Part shown: positions 11,301-24,851 of the stretch, piece by piece
How the letters are laid out: every line of letters begins with the position of its first letter
Numbering within the stretch: position 1 is the stretch's first letter
Origin: Mesostigma viride
Taxonomy: Eukaryota; Streptophyta; Mesostigmatophyceae; Mesostigmatales; Mesostigmataceae
NCBI GenBank assembly: GCA_009746045.1
Contig: RPFO01000672.1
Location: 1-58,821, forward strand
Length of the DNA stretch: 58,821 bases
Direction: 5' to 3'
Made by a program: the position numbers and the translations under genes
The notes under the pieces: model-generated
What the model saw: the letters and a program-made list of their open reading frames with translations, nothing else
The model's database searches: none
What the model was told of the DNA's origin: nothing

Positions 11301-13670
11301 TGTGTGTGCAGTTGCCCCTTGCGTGCGCGGTGTATGTACGTGTGTGTGCAGCCGGCCCTTGCGTGCGCGGTGGATGTACGTGTGTGTGCAGCCGGCCCTT
11401 GCGTGCATGGTGTGTGTACGTGTGTGTGCAGCCGGCCCTTGCGTGCGCGGTGGATGTACATGTGTGTGCAGTCGCCCCTTGCGTGCGCGGTGTGTGTACA
11501 TGTGAGTGCAGCTGCCCCAAGCGTGCGCGGTGTATGTACGTGTGTGTGCAGCCGCCCCGTGGTTGCGCGGTGTATGTACATGTGTGTGCAGTTGCCCCTT
11601 GCGTGCGCGGTGTATGTACGTGTGTGTGCAGCCGGCCCTTGCGTGCGCGGTGTATGTACGTGTGTGTGCAGCCGGCCCTTGCGTGCGCGGTGGATGTACG
11701 TGTGTGTGCAGCCGGCCCTTGCGTGCATGGTGTGTGTACGTGTGTGTGCAGCCGCCCTTGCGTGCGCGGTGGATGTACATGTGTGTGCAGTCGCCCCTTG
11801 CGTGCGCGGTGTGTGTACATGTGAGTGCAGCTGCCCCAAGCGTGCGCGGTGTATGTACGTGTGTGTGCAGCCGCCCCGTGGTTGCGCGGTGTATGTACAT
11901 GTGTGTGCAGTTGCCCCTTGCGTGCGCGGTGTATGTACGTGTGTGTGCAGCCGGCCCTTGCGTGCGCGGTGTAGGTACGTGTGTGTGCAGCCGCCCCAAG
12001 CGTGCGCGGTGTGTGTACATGTGTGTGCAGTTGCCCCTTGCGTGCGCGGTGTGTGTACGTGTGTGTGCAGCCGCCCCTTGCGTGCGCGGTGGATGTACGT
12101 GTGTGTGCAGTTGCCCCTTGCGTGCGCGGTGGATGTACGTGTGTGTGCAGCCGGCCCTTGCGTGCGCGGTGTGTGTACATGTGAGTGCAGCTGCCCCAAG
12201 CGTGCGCGGTGTGTGTACATGTGTGTGCAGTTGCCCCTTGCGTGCGCGGTGGATGTACGTGTGTGTGCAGCCGCCCCTTGCGTGCGCGGTGTAGGTACGT
12301 GTGTGTGCAGCCGCCCCAAGCGTGCGCGGTGTGTGTACGTGTGTGTGCAGTTGCCCTTGCGTGCGCGGTGTAGGTACATGTGTGTGCAGTTGCCCCTTGC
12401 GTGCGCGGTGTATGTACATGTGTGTGCAGTTGCCCCTTGCGTGCGCGGTGTATGTACGTGTGTGTGCAGCCGCCCCTTGCGTGCGCGGTGGATGTACATG
12501 TGTGTGCAGCCGCCCCTTGCGTGCATGGTGTATGTCCATGTGTGGGCAGTTGCCCCTTGCGTGCGCGGCGTATGTACATGTTTTTGCACTCGCCCCTTGC
12601 GTGCATGGGGTATGTATGTGTGTGTGCAGCCGCCCTTGCGTGCGCGGTGGATGTACGTGTGTGTGCAGCCACCCTTTCGTGCGCGGTGTATGTACATGTG
12701 AGTGCCGTCGCCCCAAGCGTGCATTTTGTGTGTAAGTGTGTGTGCAGCAGCCCCTTGCGTGCGCGGTGTATGTACGTGTGTGTGCAGCCGCCCCGTGGTT
12801 GCGCGGTGGATGTACATGTGAGTGGAGCCGGTCCTTGCGTGCGCGGTGTATGTACGTGTGTGTGCAGCCGCCCCTTGCGTGCGCGGTGTAGGTACGTATG
12901 TGTGCAGCCGCCCCTTGCGTGCGCGGTGTATGTACGTGTGTGTGCAGCCGCTCCAAGCGTGCGCGGTGTGTGTACATGTGAGTGCAGCTGCCCCAAGCGT
13001 GCGCGGTGTGTGTACATGTGTGTGCAGTTGCCCCTTGCGTGCGCGGTGGATGTACGTGTGTGTGCATGCCGGCAATTGCGTGCATGGTGTGTGTACGTGT
13101 GTGTGCAGCCGCCCCTTGCGTGCGCGGTGTGTGTACATGTGAGTGCCGTCGCCCCAAGCGTGCATTTTGTGTGTAAGTGTGTGTGCAGCCGCCCCTTGCG
13201 TGCGCGGTGTAGGTACGTGTGTGTGCAGCCGCCCCAAGCGTGCGCGGTGTATGTACGTGTGTGTGCAGCCGCCCCAAGCGTGCGCGGTGTGTGTACATGT
13301 GAGTGCAGCTGCCCCAAGCGTGCGCGGTGTGTGTACATGTGTGTGCAGTTGCCCCTTGCGTGCGCGGTGGATGTACGTGTGTGTGCATGCCGGCAATTGC
13401 GTGCATGGTGTGTGTACGTGTGTGTGCAGCCGCCCCTTGCGTGCGCGGTGTGTGTACGTGTGTGTGCACTCGCCCCTTGCGTGCGCGGTGTGTGTACAGG
13501 TGTGTGCAGCCGCCCCTTGCGTGCATGGTGTATGTACATGTGTGTGCAGCCGCCCCTTGCGTGCGCGGTGGATGTACATGTGTGTGCAGCCGAACCTTGC
13601 GTGCATGGTGTGTGTACCTGTGCGTGAAGTCGCTCCTTGCGTGCATGGTGTGTGTACGTGTGTGTGCAGC

Positions 13671-16600
13671 CACCCCTTTCGTGCGCGGTGTATGTACATG
13701 TGAGTGCCGTCGCCCCAAGCGTGCATTTTGTGTGTAAGTGTGTGTGCAGCAGCCCCTTGCGTGCGCGGTGTATGTACGTGTGTGTGCAGCCGCCCCGTGG
13801 TTGCGCGGTGGATGTACATGTGAGTGGAGCCGGTCCTTGCGTGCGCGGTGTATTTACGTGTGTGTGCAGCCGCCCCAAGCGTGCGCGGTGTGTGTACGTG
13901 TGTGTGCAGTTGCCCCTTGCGTGCGCGGTGTGTGTACATGTGTGTGCAGTTGCCCCTTGCGTGCGCGGTGGATGTACGTGTGTGTGCAGCCGCCCCTTGC
14001 GTGCGCGGTGTATTTACGTGTGTGTGCAGCCGCCCCAAGCGTGCGCGGTGTGTGTACGTGTGTGTGCAGTTGCCCCTTGCGTGCGCGGTGTGTGTACATG
14101 TGTGTGCAGTTGCCCCTTGCGTGCGCGGTGTATGTACATGTGTGTGCAGTTGCCCCTTGCGTGCGCGGTGTATGTACGTGTGTGTGCAGCCGCCCCTTGC
14201 GTGCGCGGTGTAGGTACGTGTGTGTGCAGCCGCCCCAAGCGTGCGCGGTGTGTGTACATGTGTGTGCAGTTGCCCCTTGCGTGCGCGGTGTGTGTACGTG
14301 TGTGTGCAGCCGCCCCTTGCGTGCGCGGTGGATGTACGTGTGTGTGCAGTTGCCCCTTGCGTGCGCGGTGGATGTACGTGTGTGTGCAGCCGCCCCTTGC
14401 GTGCGCGGTGTGTGTACATGTGAGTGCAGCTGCCCCAAGCGTGCGCGGTGTGTGTACATGTGTGTGCAGTTGCCCCTTGCGTGCGCGGTGGATGTACGTG
14501 TGTGTGCAGCCGCCCCTTGCGTGCGCGGTGTATGTACGTGCGTGTGCAGCCGCCCCTTGCGTGCGCGGTGTATGTACATGTGTGTGCATCCTTGTCCTTG
14601 CGTGCGCGGTGTATGTACATGTGTTTGCACTCGCCCCTTGCGTGCGCGGTGGATGTACATGTGTGTGCAGCCGCCCCGTGCGTGCATGGTGTGTGTACGT
14701 GTGTGTGCAGCAGCCCCTTGCGTGCGCGGTGTATGTACGTTTCTGTGCATGCCGGCCCTTGCGTGCATGGTGTATGTACATGTGCTTGCACTGGCCCCTT
14801 GCGTGCGCGGTGTATGTACGTGTGTGTGCAGCCCCCCTTGCGTGCGCGGTGTATGTACGTGTGTGCGCACTCGCCCCTTGCGTGCGCGGTGTATGTACGT
14901 GTGTGTGCAGCCGCCCCTTGCGTGCGCGGTGTATGTACATGTGTGTGCAGCCGCCCCTTGCGTGCGCGGTGGATGTACATGTGTGTGCAGCCGCCCCGTG
15001 CGTGCATGGTGTGTGTACGTGTGTGTGCAGCAGCCCCTTGCGTGCGCGGTGTATGTACGTTTCTGTGCATGCCGCCCCTTGCGTGCATGGTGTATGTACA
15101 TGTGCTTGCACTGGCCCCTTGCGTGCGCGGTGTATGTACGTGTGTGTGCAGCCCCCCCTTGCGTGCGCGGTGTATGTACGTGTGTGCGCACTCGCCCCAA
15201 GCGTGCGCGGTGTATGTACGTGTGTGTGCAGCCGCCCCAAGCGTGCGCGGTGTGTGTACATGTGAGTGCAGCTGCCCCAAGCGTGCGCGGTGTGTGTACA
15301 TGTGTGTGCAGTTGCCCCTTGCGTGCGCGGTGGATGTACGTGTGTGTGCATGCCGGCAATTGCGTGCATGGTGTGTGTACGTGTGTGTGCAGCCGCCCCT
15401 TGCGTGCGCGGTGTGTGTACGTGTGTGTGCACTCGCCCCTTGCGTGCGCGGTGTGTGTACAGGTGTGTGCAGCCGCCCCTTGCGTGCATGGTGTATGTAC
15501 ATGTGTGTGCAGCCGCCCCTTGCGTGCGCGGTGGATGTACATGTGTGTGCAGCCGACCCTTGCGTGCATGGTGTGTGTACCTGTGCGTGAAGTCGCCCCT
15601 TGCGTGCGCGGTGTGTGTACGTGTGTGTGCAGCCACCCCTTTCGTGCGCGGTGTATGTACATGTGAGTGCCGTCGCCCCAAGCGTGCATTTTGTGTGTAA
15701 GTGTGTGTGCAGCAGCCCCTTGCGTGCGCGGTGTATGTACGTGTGTGTGCAGCCGCCCCGTGGTGCGCGGTGGATGTACATGTGAGTGGCAGCCGCCCTT
15801 GCGTGCGCGGTGTATGTACGTGTGTGTGCAGCCGCCCCAAGCGTGCGCGGTGTGTGTACGTGTGTGTGCAGTTGCCCCTTGCGTGCGCGGTGTGTGTACA
15901 TGTGTGTGCAGTTGCCCCTTGCGTGCGCGGTGGATGTACGTGTGTGTGCAGCCGCCCCTTGCGTGCGCGGTGTATGTACGTGTGTGTGCAGCCGCCCCAA
16001 GCGTGCGCGGTGTGTGTACGTGTGTGTGCAGTTGCCCCTTGCGTGCGCGGTGTGTGTACATGTGTGTGCAGTTGCCCCTTGCGTGCGCGGTGTATGTACA
16101 TGTGTGTGCAGTTGCCCCTTGCGTGCGCGGTGTATGTACGTGTGTGTGCAGCCGCCCCTTGCGTGCGCGGTGTAGGTACGTGTGTGTGCAGCCGCCCCAA
16201 GCGTGCGCGGTGTGTGTACATGTGTGTGCAGTTGCCCCTTGCGTGCGCGGTGTGTGTACGTGTGTGTGCAGCCGCCCCTTGCGTGCGCGGTGGATGTACG
16301 TGTGTGTGCAGTTGCCCCTTGCGTGCGCGGTGGATGTACGTGTGTGTGCAGCCGCCCCTTGCGTGCGCGGTGTGTGTACATGTGAGTGCAGCTGCCCCTT
16401 GCGTGCGCGGTGTGTGTACATGTGTGTGCAGTTGCCCCTTGCGTGCGCGGTGGATGTACGTGTGTGTGCAGCCGCCCCTTGCGTGCGCGGTGTATGTACG
16501 TGCGTGTGCAGCCGCCCCTTGCGTGCGCGGTGTATGTACGTGTGTGTGCATCCGTCCTTGCGTGCGCGGTGTATGTACGTGTGTTGTGCACCGCCCCTTG

Positions 16601-19600
16601 CGTGCGCGGTGGATGTACATGTGTGTGCAGCAGCCCCTTGCGTGCGCGGTGTATGTACGTGTGTGTGCAGCCGCCCTTGCGTGCATGGTGTATGTACATG
16701 TGTTGCACTGCCCCTTGCGTGCGCGGTGTATGTACGTGTGTGTGCAGCCCCCCTTGCGTGCGCGGTGTATGTACGTGTGTGCGCACTCGCCCCTTGCGTG
16801 CGCGGTGTATGTACGTGTGTGTGCAGCCGCCCCTTGCGTGCGCGGTGTATGTACATGTGTGTGCAGCCGCCCCTTGCGTGTGCGGTGGATGTACATGTGT
16901 GTGCAGCCGCCCCGTGCGTGCATGGTGTGTGTACGTGTGTGTGCAGCAGCCCCTTGCGTGCGCGGTGTATGTACGTTTCTGTGCATGCCGGCCCTTGCGT
17001 GCATGGTGTATGTACATGTGCTTGCACTGGCCCCTTGCGTGCGCGGTGTATGTACGTGTGTGTGCAGCCCCCTTGCGTGCGCGGTGTATGTACGTGTGTG
17101 CGCACTCGCCCCAAGCGTGCGCGGTGTATGTACGTGTGTGTGCAGCCGCCCCAAGCGTGCGCGGTGTGTGTACATGTGAGTGCAGCTGCCCCAAGCGTGC
17201 GCGGTGTGTGTACATGTGTGTGCAGTTGCCCCTTGCGTGCGCGGTGGATGTACGTGTGTGTGCATGCCGGCAATTGCGTGCATGGTGTGTGTACGTGTGT
17301 GTGCAGCCGCCCCTTGCGTGCGCGGTGTGTGTACGTGTGTGTGCACTCGCCCCTTGCGTGCGCGGTGTGTGTACAGGTGTGTGCAGCCGCCCCTTGCGTG
17401 CATGGTGTATGTACATGTGTGTGCAGCCGCCCCTTGCGTGCGCGGTGGATGTACATGTGTGTGCAGCCGAACCTTGCGTGCATGGTGTGTGTACCTGTGC
17501 GTGAAGTCGCTCCTTGCGTGCATGGTGTGTGTACGTGTGTGTGCAGCCACCCCTTTCGTGCGCGGTGTATGTACATGTGAGTGCCGTCGCCCCAAGCGTG
17601 CATTTTGTGTGTAAGTGTGTGTGCAGCAGCCCCTTGCGTGCGCGGTGTATGTACGTGTGTGTGCAGCCGCCCCGTGGTTGCGCGGTGGATGTACATGTGA
17701 GTGGAGCCGGTCCTTGCGTGCGCGGTGTATTTACGTGTGTGTGCAGCCGCCCCAAGCGTGCGCGGTGTGTGTACGTGTGTGTGCAGTTGCCCCTTGCGTG
17801 CGCGGTGTGTGTACATGTGTGTGCAGTTGCCCCTTGCGTGCGCGGTGGATGTACGTGTGTGTGCAGCCGCCCCTTGCGTGCGCGGTGTATTTACGTGTGT
17901 GTGCAGCCGCCCCAAGCGTGCGCGGTGTGTGTACGTGTGTGTGCAGTTGCCCCTTGCGTGCGCGGTGTGTGTACATGTGTGTGCAGTTGCCCCTTGCGTG
18001 CGCGGTGTATGTACATGTGTGTGCAGTTGCCCCTTGCGTGCGCGGTGTATGTACGTGTGTGTGCAGCCGCCCCTTGCGTGCGCGGTGTAGGTACGTGTGT
18101 GTGCAGCCGCCCCAAGCGTGCGCGGTGTGTGTACATGTGTGTGCAGTTGCCCCTTGCGTGCGCGGTGTGTGTACGTGTGTGTGCAGCCGCCCCTTGCGTG
18201 CGCGGTGGATGTACGTGTGTGTGCAGTTGCCCCTTGCGTGCGCGGTGGATGTACGTGTGTGTGCAGCCGCCCCTTGCGTGCGCGGTGTGTGTACATGTGA
18301 GTGCAGCTGCCCCAAGCGTGCGCGGTGTGTGTACATGTGTGTGCAGTTGCCCCTTGCGTGCGCGGTGGATGTACGTGTGTGTGCAGCCGCCCCTTGCGTG
18401 CGCGGTGTATGTACGTGCGTGTGCAGCCGCCCCTTGCGTGCGCGGTGTATGTACATGTGTGTGCATCCTTGTCCTTGCGTGCGCGGTGTATGTACATGTG
18501 TTTGCACTCGCCCCTTGCGTGCGCGGTGGATGTACATGTGTGTGCAGCCGCCCCTTGCGTGCATGGTTTATGTACATGTGTGTGCAGTCGCCGGCCCCGT
18601 GCGTGCGCAGTGGATGTACGTGTGTGTGCAGCCGCCCCGTGCGTGCATGGTGTGTGTACGTGTGTGTGCAGCAGCCCCTTGCGTGCGCGGTGTATGTACG
18701 TTTCTGTGCATGCCGGCCCTTGCGTGCATGGTGTATGTACATGTGCTTGCACTGGCCCCTTGCGTGCGCGGTGTATGTACGTGTGTGTGCAGCCCCCCTT
18801 GCGTGCGCGGTGTATGTACGTGTGTGCGCACTCGCCCCTTGCGTGCGCGGTGTATGTACGTGTGTGTGCATGCCGGCAATTGCGTGCATGGTGTGTGTAC
18901 GTGTGTGTGCAGCCGCCCCTTGCGTGCGCGGTGTGTGTACGTGTGTGTGCACTCGCCCCTTGCGTGCGCGGTGGATGTACATGTGTGTGCAGCCGCCCCT
19001 TGCGTGCATGGTGTATGTCCATGTGTGGGCAGTTGCCCCTTGCGTGCGCGGCGTATGTACATGTTTTTGCACTCGCCCCTTGCGTGCATGGTGTATGTAT
19101 GTGTGTGTGCAGCCGCCCCTTGCGTGCGCGGTGGATGTACGTGTGTGTGCAGCCACCCCTTTCGTGCGCGGTGTATGTACATGTGAGTGCCGTCGCCCCA
19201 AGCGTGCATTTTGTGTGTAAGTGTGTGTGCAGCAGCCCCTTGCGTGCGCGGTGTATGTACGTGTGTGTGCAGCCGCCCCGTGGTTGCGCGGTGGATGTAC
19301 ATGTGAGTGGAGCCGGTCCTTGCGTGCGCGGTGTATGTACGTGTGTGTGCAGCCGCCCCTTGCGTGCGCGGTGTAGGTACGTATGTGTGCAGCCGCCCCT
19401 TGCGTGCGCGGTGTATGTACGTGTGTGTGCAGCCGCTCCAAGCGTGCGCGGTGTGTGTACATGTGAGTGCAGCTGCCCCAAGCGTGCGCGGTGTGTGTAC
19501 ATGTGTGTGCAGTTGCCCCTTGCGTGCGCGGTGGATGTACGTGTGTGTGCATGCCGGCAATTGCGTGCATGGTGTGTGTACGTGTGTGTGCAGCCGCCCC

Positions 19601-22600
19601 TTGCGTGCGCGGTGTGTGTACATGTGAGTGCCGTCGCCCCAAGCGTGCATTTTGTGTGTAAGTGTGTGTGCAGCCGCCCCTTGCGTGCGCGGTGTAGGTA
19701 CGTGTGTGTGCAGCCGCCCCAAGCGTGCGCGGTGTATGTACGTGTGTGTGCAGCCGCCCCAAGCGTGCGCGGTGTGTGTACATGTGAGTGCAGCTGCCCC
19801 AAGCGTGCGCGGTGTGTGTACATGTGTGTGCAGTTGCCCCTTGCGTGCGCGGTGGATGTACGTGTGTGTGCATGCCGGCAATTGCGTGCATGGTGTGTGT
19901 ACGTGTGTGTGCAGCCGCCCCTTGCGTGCGCGGTGTGTGTACGTGTGTGTGCACTCGCCCCTTGCGTGCGCGGTGTGTGTACAGGTGTGTGCAGCCGCCC
20001 CTTGCGTGCATGGTGTATGTACATGTGTGTGCAGCCGCCCCTTGCGTGCGCGGTGGATGTACATGTGTGTGCAGCCGAACCTTGCGTGCATGGTGTGTGT
20101 ACCTGTGCGTGAAGTCGCTCCTTGCGTGCATGGTGTGTGTACGTGTGTGTGCAGCCACCCCTTTCGTGCGCGGTGTATGTACATGTGAGTGCCGTCGCCC
20201 CAAGCGTGCATTTTGTGTGTAAGTGTGTGTGCAGCAGCCCCTTGCGTGCGCGGTGTATGTACGTGTGTGTGCAGCCGCCCCGTGGTTGCGCGGTGGATGT
20301 ACATGTGAGTGGAGCCGGTCCTTGCGTGCGCGGTGTATGTACGTGTGTGTGCAGCCGCCCCTTGCGTGCGCGGTGTAGGTACGTATGTGTGCAGCCGCCC
20401 CTTGCGTGCGCGGTGTATGTACGTGTGTGTGCAGCCGCCCCAAGCGTGCGCGGTGTGTGTACATGTGAGTGCAGCTGCCCCAAGCGTGCGCGGTGTGTGT
20501 ACATGTGTGTGCAGTTGCCCCTTGCGTGCGCGGTGGATGTACGTGTGTGTGCATGCCGGCAATTGCGTGCATGGTGTGTGTACGTGTGTGTGCAGCCGCC
20601 CCTTGCGTGCGCGGTGTGTGTACATGTGAGTGCCGTCGCCCCAAGCGTGCATTTTGTGTGTAAGTGTGTGTGCAGCCGCCCCTTGCGTGCGCGGTGTAGG
20701 TACGTGTGTGTGCAGCCGCCCCAAGCGTGCGCGGTGTGTGTACGTGTGTGTGCAGCCGCCCCAAGCGTGCGCGGTGTGTGTACATGTGAGTGCAGCTGCC
20801 CCAAGCGTGCGCGGTGTGTGTACATGTGTGTGCAGTTGCCCCTTGCGTGCGCGGTGGATGTACGGGTGTGTGCATGCCGGCAATTGCGTGCATGGTGTGT
20901 GTACGTGTGTGTGCAGCCGCCCCTTGCGTGCGCGGTGTGTGTACGTGTGTGTGCACTCGCCCCTTGCGTGCGCGGTGTATGTACGTGTGTGTGCAGCCGC
21001 CCCTTGCGTGCGCGGTGTAGGTACGTGTGTGTGCAGCCGCCCCAAGCGTGCGCGGTGTATGTATGTGTGTGTGCAGCCGCCCCTTGCGTGCGCGGTGGAT
21101 GTACGTGTGTGTGCAGCCACCCCTTTCGTGCGCGGTGTATGTACATGTGAGTGCCGTCGCCCCAAGCGTGCATTTTGTGTGTAAGTGTGTGTGCAGCAGC
21201 CCCTTGCGTGCGCGGTGTATGTACGTGTGTGTGCAGCCGCCCCGTGGTTGCGCGGTGGATGTACATGTGAGTGGAGCCGGTCCTTGCGTGCGCGGTGTAT
21301 GTACGTGTGTGTGCAGCCGCCCCTTGCGTGCGTGGTGTGTGTACATGTAAGTGCAGCCGCCCCTTGCGTGCGCGGTGTATGTACGTGTGTGTGCAGCCGT
21401 CCCTTGCGTGCGCGGTGTGTGTACGTGTGAGTGCAGCTGCCCCAAGCGTGCGCGGTGTGTGTACATGTGTGTGCAGTTGCCCCTTGCGTGCGCGGTGGAT
21501 GTACGTGTGTGTGCATGCCGGCAATTGCGTGCATGGTGTGTGTACGTGTGTGTGCAGCCGCCCCTTGCGTGCGCGGTGTGTGTACGTGTGTGTGCACTCG
21601 CCCCTTGCGTGCGCGGTGGATGTACATGTGTGTGCAGCCGCCCCTTGCGTGCATGGTGTATGTCCATGTGTGGGCAGTTGCCCCTTGCGTGCGCGGCGTA
21701 TGTACATGTTTTTGCACTCGCCCCTTGCGTGCATGGTGTATGTATGTGTGTGTGCAGCCGCCCCTTGCGTGCGCGGTGGATGTACGTGTGTGTGCAGCCA
21801 CCCCTTTCGTGCGCGGTGTATGTACATGTGAGTGCCGTCGCCCCAAGCGTGCATTTTGTGTGTAAGTGTGTGTGCAGCAGCCCCTTGCGTGCGCGGTGTA
21901 TGTACGTGTGTGTGCAGCCGCCCCGTGGTTGCGCGGTGGATGTACATGTGAGTGGAGCCGCCCCAAGCGTGTGTACATGTGTGTGCAGTTGCCCCTTGCG
22001 TGCGCGGTGGATGTACGTGTGTGTGCATGCCGGCAATTGCGTGCATGGTGTGTGTACGTTTGTGTGCAGCCGCCCCTTGCGTGCGCGGTGTGTGTACGTG
22101 TGTGTGAATCCTTGTCCTTGCGTGCATGGTGTATGTACATGTGGGTGCAGCCGCCCCTTGCGTGCGCGGTGTATGCCAGTGTGTGTGCATGCCGGCCCTT
22201 GCGTGCATGGTGTGTGTAAGTGTGTGTGCAGCCGCCCCGAGCGTGTGTACATGTGTGTGCAGTTGCCCCTTGCGTGCGCAGTGGATGTACGTGTGTGTGC
22301 ATGCCGGCAATTGCATGCATGGTGTGTGTACGTGTGTGTGCAGCCGCCCCTTTCGTGCGCGGTGTGTGTACGTGTGTGTGCACTCGCCCCTTGCGTGCGC
22401 GGTGTATGTACGTGTGTGCAGCCGCCCCTTGCGTGCGCGGTGTATGCCAGTGTGTGTGCATGCCGGCCCTTGCGTGCATGGTGTGTGTAAGTGTGTGTGC
22501 AGCCCCTTGCGTGCATGGTGTATGTACGTGTGTGTGCAGCCGCCCCTTGCGTGCGCGGTGTGTGTACGTATGTGTGCAGCCGCCCCTTGCGTGCGCGGTG

Positions 22601-23300
22601 TATGTACGTGTGTGTGCAGCCGCCCCTTGCGTGCGCGGTGTAGGTACGTGTGTGTGCAGCCGCCCCAAGCGTGCGCGGTGTGTGTACATGTGAGTGCAGC
22701 TGCCCCAAGCGTGCGCGGTGTGTGTACGTGTGTGTGCAGTTGCCCCTTGCGTGCGCGGTGGATGTACGTGTGTGTGCATGCCGGCAATTGCGTGCATGGT
22801 GTGTGTACGTGTGTGTGCAGCCGCCCCTTGCGTGCGCGGTGTGTGTACATGTGTGTGCAGCCGCCCCTTGCGTGCGCGGTGTAGGTACGTGTGTGTGCAG
22901 CCGCCCCAAGCGTGCGCGGTGTGTGTACATGTGTGTGCAGTTGCCCCTTGCGTGCGCGGTGGATGTACGTGTGTGTGCATGCCGGCAATTGCGTGCATGG
23001 TGTGTGTACGTGTGTGTGCAGCAGCCCCTTGCGTGCGCGGTGTGTGTACATGTGAGTGCCGTCGCCCCAAGCGTGCATTTTGTGTGTAAGTGTGTGTGCA
23101 GCCGCCCCTTGCGTGCGCGGTGTAGGTACGTGTGTGTGCAGCCGCCCCAAGCGTGCGCGGTGTATGTACATGTGTGTGCACTCGCCCCTTGCGTGCATGG
23201 TGCATGTATGTATGTGTGTGTGCAGCCGCCCCTTGCGTGCGCGGTGGATGTACGTGTGTGTGCAGCCACCCCTTTCGTGAGCGGTGTATGTACATGTGAG
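13671..23300. repeat. Higher-order repeats of 1-2 kb in the right half of the satellite
   Basis: The diagnostic variant GCAGCCACCCCTTTCGTG is found near 13671, 15631, 17543, 19151, 20153, 21113, 21795 and 23265. It is nearly always followed by a monomer with GTGCATTTTGTGTGTAAG and then one with CGTGGTTGCGCGG. Three consecutive blocks of about 1.9 kb (13.67-19.15 kb) are nearly identical over long stretches, followed by shorter blocks of about 1.0 and 0.7 kb. Confidence 0.7.
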
Positions 23301-24264
23301 TGCCGTCGCCCCAAGCGTGCATTTTGTGTGTAAGTGTGTGTGCAGCAGCCCCTTGCGTGCGCGGTGTATGTACGTGTGTGTGCAGCCGCCCCGTGGTTGC
23401 GCGGTGGATGTACATGTGAGTGGAGCCGGTCCTTGCGTGCGCGGTGTATGTACGTGTGTGTGCAGCCGCCCCTTGCGTGCGTGGTGTGTGTACATGTAAG
23501 TGCAGCCGCCCCTTGCGTGCGCGGTGTATGTACGTGTGTGTGCAGCCGTCCCTTGCGTGCGCGGTGTGTGTACGTGTGTGTGCAGCCGCCCCTCGCGTGC
23601 ATGGTGAGTGTAAGTGTGTGTGCAGCAGCCCCTTGCGTGCATGGTGTGTACGTGTGTGTGCAGTTGCCCCTTGCGTGCGCGGTGTATGTACGTGTGTGTG
23701 CAGCCGGCCCTTGCGTGCGCGGTGTGTGTACATGTGAGTGCAGCCGGCCCTTGCGTGCGCGGTGGATGTACATGTGTGGGCAGTTGCCCCTTGCGTGCGC
23801 GGTGTATGTACATGTGTTTGCACTCGCCCCTTGCGTGCGCGGTGGATGTACATGTGTGTGCAGCCGAACCTTGCGTGCATGGTGTGTGTACCTGTGCGTG
23901 AAGTCGCTCCTTGCGTGCATGGTGTGTGTACGTGTGTGTGCAGCCGCCCCTTGCGTGCGCGGTGTAGGTACGTGTGTGTGCAGCCGCCCCTTGCGTGCGC
24001 GGTGTATGTACGTGTGTGTGCAGCCGGCCCTTGCGTGCATGGTGTGTGTACGTGTGTGTGCAGCCGGCCCTTGCGTGCGCGGTGGATGTACATGTGTGTG
24101 CAGTCGCCCCTTGCGTGCGCGGTGTAGGTACGTATGTGTGCAGCCGCCCCTTGCGTGCGCGGTGTATGTACGTGTGTGTGCAGCCGCCCCGTGGTTGCGC
24201 GGTGTATGTACATGTGTGTGCAGTTGCCAAAAAATGCGTCAATGAATAAAAAAATAAAAATAAA

Positions 24265-24851
24265 TAATAATGCGTCAATGAATGAGCTCAAATGTTGCGG
24301 CACAACTCATTTCATTAATACAATAAAAGACGCATATATAGAATTTAAGGACCGTGACCGGTGTCCATTGCCAAGCCACAAGGCAACTGGCCCACCATCA
24401 GGTAACGTGAAAAGGTGCACGCCGACCTCTTAAACAATGTCCAATGTCGGCTGCACACATTATCCCTACGTTAACTTAACACATAAAGTGTCTCCACTTG
24501 CACAACTGGCACACAAAATCCACTAGGCAATTATGCGAATATTCGGCACCAATATTCGACCCCACTATTGCGCGGCGCTAGGAGTTAGCCACCGCCAAAT
24601 GGTACGAGATACTCACGCCCTACAAGCCGTACCATGCAACCACAAGGTAGAGCCGAATTAATCCTAACTTCGGCACCTAATATCTTTGTGCATACTCAAC
24701 TGTCCGTCATAAGAAAAGTACCGCCGGAAAGAACACGGCAAGCCCTACTCAGCCCTAATAATATCCTTGGCCAGAAAATACAGAAGATTGGCCACAACAT
24801 AACATAGGCTGGCAAACGGGCACATCCAGGGTTTATACTAAAACCCTGACA
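24265..24851 (-). repeat. 3' LTR of the 24-27 kb element (outer end damaged)
   Basis: It matches the 5' LTR with one visible substitution (24532 versus 26542, T/G). The outermost 18 bases are replaced by A-rich sequence, so its outer edge is uncertain. Confidence 0.75.

Larger units (their letters stand above)
3617..24228. repeat. 40-bp satellite array (about 500 copies)
   Basis: The monomer is GTGTATGTACGTGTGTGTG followed by CAGCCGCCCCTTGCGTGCG and CG. Common variants are CATGG for CGCGG, ACATG for ACGTG, and TTGCC, CCGGC or TCGCC for CCGCC. The period is 40 bp with occasional 38-41 bp units. The array is continuous apart from the inverted-repeat element at 5341-5832, and resumes at 26862-27236 beyond an LTR element. 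Because 40 is not a multiple of 3 and the monomer lacks stops in most readings, giant open frames occur on both strands (up to more than 3,400 codons). They are by-products of the repeat and not genes. Array length may be unreliable in the assembly. Confidence 0.97.

Noticed and set aside
3419-24303. Giant open reading frames of hundreds to over 3,400 codons on both strands
   Set aside because: All are translations of the 40-bp satellite, which lacks stops in most frames. They overlap each other on both strands and repeat the same 40-residue pattern.
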